Source: an uncultured Clostridia bacterium (GTDB lineage Bacteria; Bacillota; Clostridia; Christensenellales; UBA1242). From it: DNA of 39,741 nt. The notes under the pieces are model-generated. The model did no database searches. It was not told the DNA's origin and saw nothing but the letters and a program-made list of their open reading frames with translations. Numbering within the stretch: position 1 is the stretch's first letter; each line of letters opens with the position of its first letter. This document shows positions 6,696 to 16,686 of the stretch, one piece after another. The position numbers were made by a program, and so were the translations under genes. The DNA lies in assembly GCA_944384395.1 (NCBI GenBank), contig CALWTD010000026.1:1-39741 (forward strand), written 5' to 3'.

Positions 6696-8471
6696 ATGAA
6701 ATTAAGAGAAGAAATAGAAGAAAAATATAAATGGAATTTATCGAATTATTTTAAAAATACATTAGAGTGGGACAATTTATTTAATTATGTAAAAAATAAT
6801 TATAAAGAAATATTAAAATATGAAAATAAATTAAATAATAAAAAAAATATTTTTTCATGCTTGGAATTAGAGAATAAAATATCTTATGATACAGGACTTT
6901 TATATGTTTATGCAAGCCTTTTAACAAAAGAAGATTCAACCAATTCTGCTTCTCAAAATTTATTAAATAAAATAGAAAAATTAAGCGTAGAAATTGATGA
7001 AAATACTTCATTTATTTCTGCCGAAATAAAAGAACTTGACGATGAATTTTTAAATGATTTAATAAAAGATGAAAAATTTAAAAATTATGATTTATATTTT
7101 AAAAATATTTTAAAAAATAAAAAACATATGCTTTCAAAAAATGAAGAAAAATTGCTTGCAGGAACTGATGAATTTTCAGGGCAATTTTCAAGCATATTTG
7201 ATAAATTTGACACTGCCGATGTTAAATTTGATGACATTAAAGATAGTTGTGGCAAAGTTTATGAAATGAATAATTCGGTGTATGGAAAATATTCTCAATC
7301 GCAAGATAGAACACTTAGAAAAAATGCATATATAAGCATGAATGGTGCGTATGGTAAATTAAATCACACAATAACAGAAATTTATATGGGCAGTGTTAAA
7401 AGCGATTGTTTTTATTCAAAAATAAGACACTTTAATTCAAGTTTGGAAGCATCTTTATATGGCGAAGAAGTAAATAAATCTGTTTATGATACACTAGTTA
7501 AAAGTGTAAACGACAATCTTTTTGTGTTCCATAAATTTTTTGATTTAAAAAGAAAAATTTTAAAACTAAATAAGTTGGCTGTATACGATATGCGTGCAGG
7601 CACAATGTCTAATGAAAAAGAATATTCATATGATGAAGCATTTGAAATTGTAAAGAGTGCGACAAGAGTTTTGGGCGATGATTATGTAAGTGTGCTTGAT
7701 ACAGCAAAGCGTGATAGGTGGCTTGATGTTTATGCAAACAAGGGTAAAGACACAGGTGCGTTTAGTTGGGGATTTTATTCAAAAAATCCTGTTGTGCTTT
7801 TAAATTTTGAAAACACAATAAACGATGTTTTTACACTTGGTCATGAACTTGGACACAGTATGCACACATACTACTCAAATAAAAATCAGCCTATACAAAA
7901 GGCTGGTTATGAAATATTTGTTGCCGAAGTAGCATCAACAGTAAATGAAATGCTTATAATAAATTATCTTTTAAAAAATGCAAAAACAAAAGATGAAAAA
8001 ATTTATTATTATGATTATTTATTCAAAATGTTTTATTCTACCATATTTAGACAAACACTTTTTGCTGAATTTGAAGAACATGTGCACTCTTGCTACGAAA
8101 AAGGACTAGAAACCACATCACAAGCACTTAATGATTATTATCATAACTTGAATAAAAGATATTTTGGCGAAAATGTTGAACTCGTGGACGAAATTAAATA
8201 TGAATGGTCAAGAATACCACATTTTTATTCTTCGTTTTATGTTTACAAATATGCAACAGGTCTAATATCTGCATTTTTAATTGCAAATAAAATTTGCGCA
8301 GGCGATAAAGAAACTTTACAGGGTTATAGAAAATTTCTAACAATGGGATCAACAAAACCACCTGTAGAACTTTTAAAAATTGCAGGAGTAGATTTAGATA
8401 ATAAACAAACATTTGATTATGTTTTTTCTAAGATGCAAGAACTATTAAACGATTGGGAAAAACTTATATAA
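6696..8471 (+). CDS. pepF: Oligoendopeptidase F, M3 family
   Basis: A 591-residue zinc metallopeptidase, the usual PepF length. It degrades short peptides in the cytoplasm; no signal peptide is visible. The zinc site HELGH is at residues 383-387 within FTLGHELGHSMHTYYS, and the third ligand falls in the EVASTVNEM segment about 25 residues later. A PepF N-terminal helical region precedes the catalytic domain. The ATG has AAAGGA upstream and lies one base after the pseudouridine synthase stop, so it is the last gene of that operon. The first 130 residues are unusually rich in Lys, Asn and Leu, in step with the AT bias. Confidence 0.95.
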   Translation: MKLREEIEEKYKWNLSNYFKNTLEWDNLFNYVKNNYKEILKYENKLNNKKNIFSCLELENKISYDTGLLYVYASLLTKEDSTNSASQNLLNKIEKLSVEIDENTSFISAEIKELDDEFLNDLIKDEKFKNYDLYFKNILKNKKHMLSKNEEKLLAGTDEFSGQFSSIFDKFDTADVKFDDIKDSCGKVYEMNNSVYGKYSQSQDRTLRKNAYISMNGAYGKLNHTITEIYMGSVKSDCFYSKIRHFNSSLEASLYGEEVNKSVYDTLVKSVNDNLFVFHKFFDLKRKILKLNKLAVYDMRAGTMSNEKEYSYDEAFEIVKSATRVLGDDYVSVLDTAKRDRWLDVYANKGKDTGAFSWGFYSKNPVVLLNFENTINDVFTLGHELGHSMHTYYSNKNQPIQKAGYEIFVAEVASTVNEMLIINYLLKNAKTKDEKIYYYDYLFKMFYSTIFRQTLFAEFEEHVHSCYEKGLETTSQALNDYYHNLNKRYFGENVELVDEIKYEWSRIPHFYSSFYVYKYATGLISAFLIANKICAGDKETLQGYRKFLTMGSTKPPVELLKIAGVDLDNKQTFDYVFSKMQELLNDWEKLI

Positions 8472-8481
8472 ATTTTATGCT

Positions 8482-8507
8482 TAAAAGATCTTCTTTTAGA
8501 CATTTTT
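8482..8507 (+). terminator. Weak terminator after pepF
   Basis: A 7-bp stem TAAAAGA (8482-8488) with TCTTTTA (8492-8498), a 3-base loop and a short T stretch at 8503-8507. It is AT-only in most pairs, so it is weak. Confidence 0.4.
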
Positions 8508-8775
8508 AATATAAAGTTCTGCCGATAATAATTCCACTAAGTAAGTATATTAGTTCATCACAAGAACAATTTTGTCTATGGCAATTTCTATCACATGGTA
8601 TATTTGGCGTACATGGATTGTTGCATGATGGGAATGGTGGAAACCATGGGAAATTGTTTGGGTGGCAGTTGTTGCAAGCATAATTAAATCCACATCCTAA
8701 ATTGTTTGGACGACAAGAGTTCGCTCTCATATCAATGTAAGGGTGTTCTTCATATGTTCTGTATATATATCGCAT
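8506..8775 (-). CDS. Small Cys-rich protein, possibly a spore-coat type
   Basis: I do not recognise a named family. The 89-residue protein has about a dozen Cys in CxxC- and NC-type spacings, many Asn and Pro (FPWFPPFPSCNNPC), and a short hydrophobic tail ending LLSGIIIGRTLY. Such Cys/Asn/Pro-rich small proteins are common among spore-coat and cell-surface proteins of Bacillota; that role is inference. The start is the ATG at 8775, five bases after GGAGG (8785-8781). The upstream ATG at 8787 would overlap this ribosome site and is rejected. The ribosome site lies in a hairpin (see separate entry). Neighbouring genes are also small low-complexity proteins. Confidence 0.65.
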   Translation of the reverse strand: MRYIYRTYEEHPYIDMRANSCRPNNLGCGFNYACNNCHPNNFPWFPPFPSCNNPCTPNIPCDRNCHRQNCSCDELIYLLSGIIIGRTLY

Positions 8776-8776
8776 A

Positions 8777-8803
8777 AAAACCTCCATACCATGATATGAA
8801 GGT
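8777..8803 (-). promoter_or_regulatory. Hairpin covering the ribosome site of the Cys-rich gene
   Basis: On the minus strand an imperfect stem of AACCTTCATA with TATGGAGGTT closes over a 6-base loop and contains the GGAGG that serves the ATG at 8775. It could reduce translation until melted or bound. Confidence 0.45.
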
Positions 8804-8820
8804 TATTTTTATTATGTAAC

Positions 8821-9237
8821 TTATTCTATTTTTGTGTATGATGACACATCAATTTTATCGCTCTCAATTTTTTGTTCTTTATTTAAATCGTTGGTATTAG
8901 ATAATATTGAACTGATTAGGGGATTAGAGCCACTTAAACTTGGCAAAATTTCGTTTATGCCTTTGTTTGAAATAAGAAGTGGAAGCAATTTACTTAGCAT
9001 ATTTGATTGGTTATTGTCAGTTTGATTTTGAAAATTGTTATTTTGGGAATTTTGACCGTCAAAATTAGTGTTAATGTAGGGATAAGCATTTATATTAAAA
9101 TTGTTTTGATTATTAACACTACTTTGGTTATTGTTATTGCCACCACTATTTACGCTATTTGAGTTGTTTAGATTTGCATTATTTGAGTTGTTTAAATTAG
9201 GAAGAAAAGAAAAAAGGTTATTTAAAATATTGTTCAT
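8821..9237 (-). CDS. Asn-rich low-complexity protein of unknown function
   Basis: A 138-residue protein that I do not recognise. Residues about 15-80 are dominated by Asn, Gln and Ser. The C-terminal third holds two hydrophobic helices (SKLLPLLISNKGINEILPSL, then NPLISSILSN). There is no signal peptide. The start is ATG 9237, which has GGAG upstream (minus strand); the frame start at 9267 lies in the divergent promoter region and is rejected. It is divergent from the small helical gene at 9298, whose C-terminus has similar amphipathic segments. The shared promoter region suggests co-regulation. A sporulation link is only a guess. Confidence 0.65.
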   Translation of the reverse strand: MNNILNNLFSFLPNLNNSNNANLNNSNSVNSGGNNNNQSSVNNQNNFNINAYPYINTNFDGQNSQNNNFQNQTDNNQSNMLSKLLPLLISNKGINEILPSLSGSNPLISSILSNTNDLNKEQKIESDKIDVSSYTKIE

Positions 9238-9255
9238 AATAACTCCATCACTAAA

Positions 9256-9280
9256 TATAATATGCAAGCATATATTATTT
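9256..9280. promoter_or_regulatory. Inverted repeat in a divergent promoter region
   Basis: ATATGC-AA-GCATAT with AT-rich arms lies midway between two divergent genes. On the plus strand it gives CATATATT (sigma-E-like -10). On the minus strand it gives CATATTATA, which fits the CATAnnnTA pattern of sigma-K -10 elements. No sigma-A -35 is visible on either side. It is either a mother-cell promoter pair or an operator. Confidence 0.4.
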
Positions 9281-9297
9281 TAGTTAAAGGAGTGTTT

Positions 9298-9600
9298 ATG
9301 AAACTCAGTGAATTTAAAAACACAAATACAAATACAACAAAAGAAGAAATAAAAAGTAAAAATGACAAAGAAAAAGTTAAAACCGAGCAAACCCAAAAGA
9401 GCATTGAAGAACTTTATGATACATATAAAAATATGAATTCTAGCGAACTTTTAACTCAATTAAAAAAGCAAGTGGAAAATCAAAAAAAAGATGGTTCATT
9501 TAATTTTGACAATTTAACAAGTTCTTTAAATCAAATTATGCCGTTTTTAAATGAAGAACAAAAAAATAATTTAATGACAATTTTAAATCAAATTAAATAA
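9298..9600 (+). CDS. Small helical protein of unknown function upstream of a subtilase
   Basis: A 100-residue, highly charged protein that I do not recognise. A Lys/Thr/Asn-rich N-terminus (about 1-40) is followed by predicted helices (SIEELYDTYKNMNSSELLTQ, then LTSSLNQIMPFLNEEQKNNL). The start is ATG 9298, with AAAGGAG spaced 7 bases upstream; the longer frame from 9262 is rejected. The subtilase gene begins 9 bases after its stop without its own clear ribosome site, so the two are probably translated together. It could be a partner, inhibitor or substrate of the protease; that is inference from position alone. Confidence 0.7.
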   Translation: MKLSEFKNTNTNTTKEEIKSKNDKEKVKTEQTQKSIEELYDTYKNMNSSELLTQLKKQVENQKKDGSFNFDNLTSSLNQIMPFLNEEQKNNLMTILNQIK

Positions 9601-9608
9601 AATGTTAT

Positions 9609-10733
9609 ATGAAAAAAATTGATGTGAGATTAGAAAAAATATTTACACTTTCAAACAAAGATGAGAAGCACACTTGTTTAGTTTATGTAAACAATTTCAA
9701 TAAGGCCAGAAATTTTTTTGAAAGCAAAAATATAAAAGTATTAAAGGAATATAAATTTTTAAATTTAATTGCAATATCATCAAACCAAGAAACAATTTTT
9801 AGTTTTGAAAATGTTCCTTTTATTGAATATGTTGCTCTTTCATCGCAGGTTATGGCACTTACTAATGTGGCACGAAAAATAATGGGCGCCGACAATTTAG
9901 ATTTTGGTGGCGAAGGAGTCAATGTTGCAGTGATTGACACGGGTATAAGTTCGCATTTTGATTTTGTTTTAGGACACAATAGAATAATAAAGTTTATTGA
10001 TCTAATAAACAAAAAAGAAAAATATTATGATGATAACGGACACGGCACATTTGTTGCAGGTGTTCTTGCTGGAAATGGACTTTTGTCTTTTAAAAAGTAT
10101 AGGGGATTTGCACCAAATTGCAATATTATTTCAATTAAAGCACTAGACAAAAACGGCGAAGCCAATGCAATGGTGATTTTAGATGCTATGCAGTGGGTTT
10201 ATGACAATAGAAAAAAATTCAACATAAAAATTGTATGTATGAGTTTTGGAAGTGAACCAATAGGATTTAATGACCCAATTATGAAGGGGGCTGAAAAATT
10301 GTGGAACAATGGTGTTATAGTTGTTGCGGCAGCAGGCAACAGTGGACCAAAATTTAAAACTATAAAAAGTCCGGGAATAAGTTCAAAAATTATTACAGTT
10401 GGTGGCTTTAATGACAATAGAATAGGACAAAGATATCAAGAAAGTTTTTTTGAAATTGCCGAATTTTCTTCAAGGGGACCAGCTTTTTCAAACATCAAGC
10501 CAGACTTGGTTGCTCCAAGTGTAGATATAACATCGTGCAGTAAAGACAATGGTTATATTAAACTTAGTGGAACAAGTGTAGCAACTCCAATGATTGCAGG
10601 AATTTGTGCACTAATTATTCAAAAATATCCAAATTATAATCCCGACCAAATAAAAAAAATGTTACTTAGATGTTGTAAGTCAATTTGTCATAATTATAAT
10701 CTTGAAGGAATGGGCTATCCCAAAATATCATAA
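9609..10733 (+). CDS. Subtilisin-like serine protease (S8), probably intracellular
   Basis: A 374-residue subtilase with a complete catalytic triad: Asp110 in VAVIDTG, His145 in GHGTFVAG and Ser323 in SGTSVATP. The oxyanion Asn lies in AAAGNSGP. The first ~90 residues form an I9-like prodomain (HTCLVYVNNF through FIEYVALSS). No signal peptide is visible, which points to a cytoplasmic or forespore/mother-cell protease similar in layout to IspA or AprX. There is no clear Shine-Dalgarno sequence, and translation probably depends on the small gene 9 bases upstream. It converges with murG with no gap: its stop ends at 10733 and the murG stop begins at 10734. Confidence 0.92.
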   Translation: MKKIDVRLEKIFTLSNKDEKHTCLVYVNNFNKARNFFESKNIKVLKEYKFLNLIAISSNQETIFSFENVPFIEYVALSSQVMALTNVARKIMGADNLDFGGEGVNVAVIDTGISSHFDFVLGHNRIIKFIDLINKKEKYYDDNGHGTFVAGVLAGNGLLSFKKYRGFAPNCNIISIKALDKNGEANAMVILDAMQWVYDNRKKFNIKIVCMSFGSEPIGFNDPIMKGAEKLWNNGVIVVAAAGNSGPKFKTIKSPGISSKIITVGGFNDNRIGQRYQESFFEIAEFSSRGPAFSNIKPDLVAPSVDITSCSKDNGYIKLSGTSVATPMIAGICALIIQKYPNYNPDQIKKMLLRCCKSICHNYNLEGMGYPKIS

Positions 10734-11783
10734 TTATTTTATTTGTTTAAGTATTATGTCAACAATTTTATTGTTGGCATTTTTTAAGTCGAGTTTTTGT
10801 AAATTTGTGGCATAAACATTTTTATTTTTTAAGGTTTTCTCAATAGCATTTAATAAATTTTTTGTGTTTAAATTTTCTTGAAACAAAACATTTGCAAGTT
10901 TATTTTTTTCAAAATTTTTTGCGTTTTCAACTTGGTCGCCTCTTGAATTGCCCTTTGGAAGTGGAATTAATAGCATACTTTTTTGTATGCTGGCAAGTTC
11001 AAAAATGGTGTTTGCACCACTTCTGCAAACACAAACATCACAAAGGTCAAAAAAATCTTCAATGTTGTCGGTAAAATCAACTTGATAATAGTTTTTTGCA
11101 GTTATTTTCTTTCCATTTTTACCACTTATATGCAAAACATTATATAATTTTGTGAGTTCACTTATTGAATTATAAACTGCTTCATTTATTGCAGTTGCTC
11201 CCAAACTTCCACCCATAAACATAACTGTCTTTTTTGTTTTGTCATAGTCAAATTTTGTAATTATGTTTTGTTTGTTGCCTTTAAATATTTGATTTCTTAT
11301 AGGTGGGCCTGTAAAAACACATTTTTTGTTTATTTTTACTGTGCTTTCAAAACTTGTGCAAACAACATTTGCATATTTTAATATTATTTTGTTTGCAAGT
11401 CCCATACTTAAATCTGATTCGTGACTAACAACTGGTATTTTTAATTTTTTCCCCGCAATGCAAACAGGAACAGACACATATCCACCTTTTGAAAAAATCA
11501 CATCAGGTTTTAGTTTTTTTAATAGTTTTTTTGCCTGACAAATACTTTTTATTAGTTTAAAAGGTATTAAAAAGGTGTTTAGTGAAATTTTTCTAACAAA
11601 TTTAGTGGCAGAAATTTCATAAAAAGGAATATTGTTTTTTGTTACAATTTCTTTTTCCATTGCATTTGTGCCTATGTAATAAATGTTGTCAAAATGTTGC
11701 TTTAAATATGGTAGTAGTGCAATGTTTGGCATTATATGGCCAGCAGTTCCACCACCTGTTAAAACTATTGTTTTTTTCTTCAT
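10734..11783 (-). CDS. murG: UDP-GlcNAc:undecaprenyl-PP-MurNAc-pentapeptide GlcNAc transferase
   Basis: MurG makes lipid II from lipid I at the inner face of the membrane, the last cytoplasmic step of peptidoglycan synthesis. The 349-residue length is typical. The N-terminal glycine loop TGGGTAGHIMPN, VISKGGYVSVP, VSHESD, the second Rossmann loop MFMGGSLGA and CRSGANTIFELA are all present. The ATG has GGAG upstream. In most Bacillota murG sits just after ftsW or spoVE in the division cluster. Here it lies about 7 kb upstream on the opposite strand as a single gene, which indicates relocation. Confidence 0.96.
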   Translation of the reverse strand: MKKKTIVLTGGGTAGHIMPNIALLPYLKQHFDNIYYIGTNAMEKEIVTKNNIPFYEISATKFVRKISLNTFLIPFKLIKSICQAKKLLKKLKPDVIFSKGGYVSVPVCIAGKKLKIPVVSHESDLSMGLANKIILKYANVVCTSFESTVKINKKCVFTGPPIRNQIFKGNKQNIITKFDYDKTKKTVMFMGGSLGATAINEAVYNSISELTKLYNVLHISGKNGKKITAKNYYQVDFTDNIEDFFDLCDVCVCRSGANTIFELASIQKSMLLIPLPKGNSRGDQVENAKNFEKNKLANVLFQENLNTKNLLNAIEKTLKNKNVYATNLQKLDLKNANNKIVDIILKQIK

Positions 11784-11922
11784 TTTTTCTCCATTAAATT
11801 AAATTTTGTTATTTTTGTTTATTCAATTTAATTTATGCAAATATTTAAAAAATTATATATTTAAAAATGTCTTTATTATAAAAATTATTAAATTGTTTAT
11901 AACTAATTTGTTTAAAAAAACA

Positions 11923-11951
11923 TTTACAAAAACAAAAAATTGTCTTATTAT
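11923..11951 (+). promoter_or_regulatory. Promoter of parE-parC
   Basis: -35 TTTACA (11923-11928), a 17-base spacer and -10 TATTAT (11946-11951). The transcript would start near 11958, with a leader of about 37 bases. Confidence 0.6.
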
Positions 11952-11994
11952 AGTATTAGTATTTATTTTAAATTAAACTTATAATGGTGATAAA

Positions 11995-13944
11995 ATGGCA
12001 AATAGTAGTTCATATGATTCAAAAGATATAGTAGTTTTAGAAGGCTTAGATGCCGTAAGATTAAGACCCGGAATGTACATTGGCACAACTGGACCAAAGG
12101 GATTTCATCATCTGCTTTGGGAAATTCTGGATAATAGTATAGATGAAATTTCAAACGGTTTTGGTGACACAATAAATATCACTATAAACAAAGATGGCAG
12201 TGCAACAGTTTGTGATAATGGTAGAGGTATACCTGTTGATTTGCATCCAACATTAAAAAAATCTGGTGTTGAAGTTGTATTTACCCAACTTCATGCTGGT
12301 GGAAAATTCAACAATAAAAGTTATAGTTATTCTGGTGGATTGCACGGCGTTGGTGCATCAGTTACAAATGCGCTAAGCGAATGGCTTAAAGTTGAAGTAA
12401 ACAAAGACGGCAGAAAATATTTTATGGAATTTTCTTCTCGTGAGATAAATGGCAAACTTAAAAGTGGTGTTCCACTATGCGAACTCCACGATGTTGGACC
12501 AACCACGCTTCAAGGTACATCAGTTACTTTTTTACCAGACAAAAGAATGTTTGGCGATATAACTTTTTCATATGATGTTATTAATAGAAGAATAAAAGAA
12601 CTTGCATTTTTAAACAAGGGCTTAAAAATTACACTTTCTGACGAAAGAACTGGAAATCATAATGAATATCATTATGAAGGTGGAATAAAAGATTTTATTG
12701 CATATATTGACGAAGGGAAAACACGTTTATTTTCATCGCCATTATATTTTTCTGCTGAAACAGATATAATAAAACTTGAAGTTGCAGTTGAATACACAGA
12801 TTCATACACAGAAAATACTTTTAGTTATGTGAACAACATCCCAACAACCGAGGGTGGAACACACGAAACAGGTTTTAAAACGGCATGGACAAAAGTGTTT
12901 AATGATTATGCTAGAAATAATGGATATTTAAAAGAAAAAGACCAAAACTTTTTAGGTGAAGATTTTAGAGAAGGTATAACTTGCGTTCTGGCAGTTAAGA
13001 TGCACAATGTAGAGTTTGAAGGTCAAACAAAAACAAAACTTGGCAATCCAGAAGCAAAAACCGAAGTTGAAAGAGTTACCTTAATTGAACTTAATAAACT
13101 TCTTGCAAACAAAGACTACGCAAAAATTGCAGAAACGGTTATAGAAAAAGCAAAAGCAGCGGCAAAGACAAGGGAAGCAGCAAAACGAGCAAAAGAACTT
13201 TCAAGGGCAAAATCTAATGCCGACAATTTTAACTTGGTTGGAAAACTTGCCGCTTGCACATCAAAAAAGAGTGATAAAAGCGAATTGTTTATAGTGGAAG
13301 GAGATTCTGCTGGTGGCAGTGCAAAACAAGGCAGAGACAGAATGTTTCAAGCAATTTTACCACTTAAAGGTAAACCACTAAATGCAGAAAAGAAGAGAAT
13401 AGACCAAGTGCTTGCAAACGAAGAAATACGAACAATAATAAGTGCGCTAGAAACAGGAATTGGAGAAGACTATAACGGTGATAATTTAAGATATAACAAA
13501 GTTATAATTTTGTCTGATGCCGATCAAGACGGCGCACACATTAGAGCAATACTTTTAACTTTCTTTTTTAGATATATGCGCAATTTAATCAATGATGGAC
13601 ATGTTTACATTGGGCTTCCACCACTATACAAAGTTTACAAAAAAAATTATGAAGAATATGTATACTCTGATTATGAACTTAATGACGCAATACAGCGTGC
13701 AGGCAAAGGTTATCAAATTCAACGTTATAAAGGACTTGGCGAAATGAATCCTGAACAACTGTGGGAAACAACCATGGATCCAGAAAAAAGAACACTAGTT
13801 CAAGTTACAATTGATGATGCTGCCGAAGCCGAAAAAATGGTTACAACATGGATGGGCGACAATATAGATGCAAGAAAAGCATATATTGCACTTCATGCAA
13901 ACTTTAATAGGGAAGACAAATTTGGCGAAGAAATTATGTCTTAG
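11995..13944 (+). CDS. parE: Type IIA topoisomerase ATPase subunit, DNA topoisomerase IV subunit B
   Basis: The 649-residue ATPase/TOPRIM subunit drives strand passage by ATP hydrolysis. It has the GHKL ATP site ([25 protein letters not shown]), a transducer domain, and the TOPRIM motifs EGDSAGG and [10 protein letters not shown]. The tail [18 protein letters not shown] reads more like ParE than GyrB. Its partner lacks a GyrA box, which supports topoisomerase IV for chromosome decatenation. Gyrase remains possible, because these families are hard to separate by eye. The start ATG has GGTGA upstream. It is in an operon with parC, 8 bases apart. Confidence 0.8.
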   Translation: MANSSSYDSKDIVVLEGLDAVRLRPGMYIGTTGPKGFHHLLWEILDNSIDEISNGFGDTINITINKDGSATVCDNGRGIPVDLHPTLKKSGVEVVFTQLHAGGKFNNKSYSYSGGLHGVGASVTNALSEWLKVEVNKDGRKYFMEFSSREINGKLKSGVPLCELHDVGPTTLQGTSVTFLPDKRMFGDITFSYDVINRRIKELAFLNKGLKITLSDERTGNHNEYHYEGGIKDFIAYIDEGKTRLFSSPLYFSAETDIIKLEVAVEYTDSYTENTFSYVNNIPTTEGGTHETGFKTAWTKVFNDYARNNGYLKEKDQNFLGEDFREGITCVLAVKMHNVEFEGQTKTKLGNPEAKTEVERVTLIELNKLLANKDYAKIAETVIEKAKAAAKTREAAKRAKELSRAKSNADNFNLVGKLAACTSKKSDKSELFIVEGDSAGGSAKQGRDRMFQAILPLKGKPLNAEKKRIDQVLANEEIRTIISALETGIGEDYNGDNLRYNKVIILSDADQDGAHIRAILLTFFFRYMRNLINDGHVYIGLPPLYKVYKKNYEEYVYSDYELNDAIQRAGKGYQIQRYKGLGEMNPEQLWETTMDPEKRTLVQVTIDDAAEAEKMVTTWMGDNIDARKAYIALHANFNREDKFGEEIMS

Positions 13945-13952
13945 GGGGAATT

Positions 13953-16589
13953 GTGGAAGATGAAAACAATTTGCCACAAGAGCCACTTTTAGGACAAATT
14001 TGTTACGATGAACTAGAACTAAAAGAAGTAAAAGAAGATACAGATGTGGCAATAATAAAAGGTCAAATGAATTTAGACGATATAAATTTAAACAATAACA
14101 AAAACGAAAATAAAGAAGATACAAAGGGAACAAAAAAAGTGGAGAAACAACCAAAGCAACAACTAAATATAAATGGTTTTGATAATGGTTCAACAAGGGG
14201 ACTAATCTTTAAATCACTTGAAGATGTTATGCACGATAGCATGATACCATATACAGAGCACGTTGTTATGGATAGAGCACTGCCAAGAGTTGAAGACGGA
14301 CTTAAACCTGTTCAAAGAAGAATTTTATATTCTATGCTTGAACTTGGACTAGAACCTGACAAACCATACCGTAAAAGTGCAAGAATTGTTGGTGATTGTA
14401 TGGGTAAATATCACCCACACGGCGATAGTTCTGTTTATGATGCAATGGTAAGAATGGCACAACCATATAGCATGAATGAAATACTTGTTGACGGACATGG
14501 AAACTTTGGTTCAATTGACGGCGACAGTGCTGCTGCCATGCGTTACACAGAAGCAAGGCTAGCACCACTTGCAATGGAACTACTTAGAGATTTAGATAAA
14601 AACACAGTACATTGGAGTTTAAACTTTGATGACACGCTAAAAGAACCGGATATGCTTCCGGGCAGATTTCCAAATTTGCTGGTCAACGGTGCATCTGGTA
14701 TTGCAGTTGGTGTTGCAACAAATATTCCACCACATAATTTTGCCGAAGTTTGTGATGCAGTTATTGCATATATAAATAAACCAACAATAAAACTCGATGA
14801 AATTATGCACTATATAAAAGCACCAGACTTTCCAACAGGTGGACAACTTATTGTTGGCGATGACCTTGTTAATGCATACAAAACAGGAAAGGGAAAAATT
14901 ACAATTAGGGCAACAGTAAATATTGAAACAGAAGGCGATAAACAATCTATTGTAATAACCGAACTTCCATATCAAACAAACAAAGTCGCACTTTTGCAAA
15001 AAATTGCTGAACTTAAAGAACAAAACAAAGATAAACTTTCAGCCATTAGCGAAATTAGAGATGAATCAGATAAGCATGGCATGAGAGCAGTAATTAAATT
15101 AAAAAAAGAAGGCAATGCAAAAGCAATACTAGATTATTTATACAAAGCAACAGGAATGCAAGTTACATTTGGCATAAATATGGTTGCAATAGCAGATGGT
15201 AAACCAAAACAAATGGGACTACTTGAAATTATCTCTTACTATGTTGAATATCAACGCGAGATAATTCACAGAAGAACAAAGTTCGATTTAGATGCTTGCA
15301 AAGATAGGGCACACATAATTGAAGGACTTTTAATTGCAATTCATAATATTGATGATGTAATAAAAATAATTAAAAAATCAGCAAACACAAGCGAAGCAAA
15401 ACAAAAATTAAAAGAGAAATTTTATTTAACCGAAAAACAAGCACAAGCAATACTTGATATGCGTCTTGCAAGACTTGTTAATTTGGAAGTAAACAAATTA
15501 GAGCAAGAACTTAAAGAGTTAAAAATAAAAATTGAAGAACTAACAGCAATCTACAACTCTAAAAAACTTCAATATAATGTTGTAAAAGAAGAACTTTCTG
15601 TCATAAAGAAACAATATAAAACAGAAAGGAAATCAGTTGTTACAACTTCAAACGAAATAAAATATGAAACAGTTGATGAAAATGTTAGTTTTGCAAGAGA
15701 AGTAGTTATTGGTGCTACTGCTTCAAATACAATTAAAGCAATACCACTTAAAAATTATAATCTTGCACAAAAAGAACTTACAGACACATCAACACTAAAT
15801 GATGTTTATACATTGCTTAAAAATTCACTCACAAGTCAAAAAGCACTTGCGTTTACAAATCTTGGAAATTGCGTAAAAATAAATTTAAGCAAAGTACAAG
15901 AAGCAAAGTGGCGAGATAAAGGAATGACACTTCAATCGCTTGATAAAAACTTTAAGATTGATGAGAAAATTGTTGAAATTAGAATAATTGATGATGAAGA
16001 ACTTATGTCGCACGAAGAAATTATTTTCTTTACAAAAGACGGAATGGTTAAAAAGACAAGTATGAGCGAATATTTTGTAAATAAATCGTATTTTCAAGCA
16101 ATAAAACTAAAAGACGGAGATAGAGTTGTTGGAGTTCAAAAATTCCACAAAGAAAAATCAATACTTATGATGTCCAAAAATGGAATGGTTTTAAACTATG
16201 AAAATTTGGAAATTCCTTTAACAGGAAGAGTTACATCAGGTGTAAAGGGAATGAATATTGATGACAACGATGAAATTGTATTTAGTGACCAAGTAATAGA
16301 ATCGGGTGCACTGACAGTTGTAACAAATAAAGGATATATGAAAAATGTACCTATTGGCGAGTTTGAAATAATGAGTAGGTATAGAAAAGGACTAAGAGTT
16401 GTAAATGTTGAGCAACAGGGCAGTGTTGTTTATGGTCGATTTGGAATAGTTCCACCAACCTTGGCAGTAAAAACCGAAGATAAACTTGAAAAAGTTTCTT
16501 CAAGACAAATAACTTACGATTCAAGACTAGGCAAGGGTAAACAAAATATAAAATCAAAAATACTTGAAGTTTTTGAATATATATCATAA
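13953..16589 (+). CDS. parC: Type IIA topoisomerase breakage-reunion subunit, topoisomerase IV subunit A, with N-terminal extension
   Basis: An 878-residue DNA-cleaving subunit. The winged-helix core has catalytic Tyr198 (AAAMRYTE), [12 protein letters not shown] (the quinolone-determining segment, Ser159 and Asp163) and [12 protein letters not shown]. The C-terminal beta-pinwheel resembles Gram-positive ParC ([24 protein letters not shown]), and I find no QRRGGKG-type GyrA box. That favours topoisomerase IV over gyrase. Tyr198 sits about 76 residues later than in typical ParC or GyrA, because the protein starts with an acidic, then Asn/Lys-rich, extension. The start is GTG 13953, after AGGGGG. 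A strong terminator follows. Confidence 0.8.
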   Translation: MEDENNLPQEPLLGQICYDELELKEVKEDTDVAIIKGQMNLDDINLNNNKNENKEDTKGTKKVEKQPKQQLNINGFDNGSTRGLIFKSLEDVMHDSMIPYTEHVVMDRALPRVEDGLKPVQRRILYSMLELGLEPDKPYRKSARIVGDCMGKYHPHGDSSVYDAMVRMAQPYSMNEILVDGHGNFGSIDGDSAAAMRYTEARLAPLAMELLRDLDKNTVHWSLNFDDTLKEPDMLPGRFPNLLVNGASGIAVGVATNIPPHNFAEVCDAVIAYINKPTIKLDEIMHYIKAPDFPTGGQLIVGDDLVNAYKTGKGKITIRATVNIETEGDKQSIVITELPYQTNKVALLQKIAELKEQNKDKLSAISEIRDESDKHGMRAVIKLKKEGNAKAILDYLYKATGMQVTFGINMVAIADGKPKQMGLLEIISYYVEYQREIIHRRTKFDLDACKDRAHIIEGLLIAIHNIDDVIKIIKKSANTSEAKQKLKEKFYLTEKQAQAILDMRLARLVNLEVNKLEQELKELKIKIEELTAIYNSKKLQYNVVKEELSVIKKQYKTERKSVVTTSNEIKYETVDENVSFAREVVIGATASNTIKAIPLKNYNLAQKELTDTSTLNDVYTLLKNSLTSQKALAFTNLGNCVKINLSKVQEAKWRDKGMTLQSLDKNFKIDEKIVEIRIIDDEELMSHEEIIFFTKDGMVKKTSMSEYFVNKSYFQAIKLKDGDRVVGVQKFHKEKSILMMSKNGMVLNYENLEIPLTGRVTSGVKGMNIDDNDEIVFSDQVIESGALTVVTNKGYMKNVPIGEFEIMSRYRKGLRVVNVEQQGSVVYGRFGIVPPTLAVKTEDKLEKVSSRQITYDSRLGKGKQNIKSKILEVFEYIS

Positions 16590-16617
16590 ATAAGTTGTTT
16601 TTAATCTTTTATATAAA

Positions 16618-16648
16618 AAACTTTGACTACGCTAGTCAAAGTTTTTTT
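16618..16648 (+). terminator. Intrinsic terminator after parC
   Basis: A 10-bp stem ACTTTGACTA with TAGTCAAAGT (16620-16642), a 3-base loop cgc and seven Ts. The flanking A run makes it usable from the minus side too. Confidence 0.9.
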
Positions 16649-16686
16649 GTGTTTATTTTATATATTATAATAGTTTTTAAAAATTT

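Noticed and set aside
10199..10417. Minus-strand frames within the subtilase gene (also similar frames inside parC, ftsZ, ldh and others)
   Set aside because: No ribosome sites; they mirror well-supported genes on the other strand.
11995..16589. Annotation as gyrB-gyrA
   Set aside because: No GyrA-box (QRRGGKG-type) was found in the C-terminal pinwheel, and several segments resemble Gram-positive ParC/ParE more. Not fully excluded.
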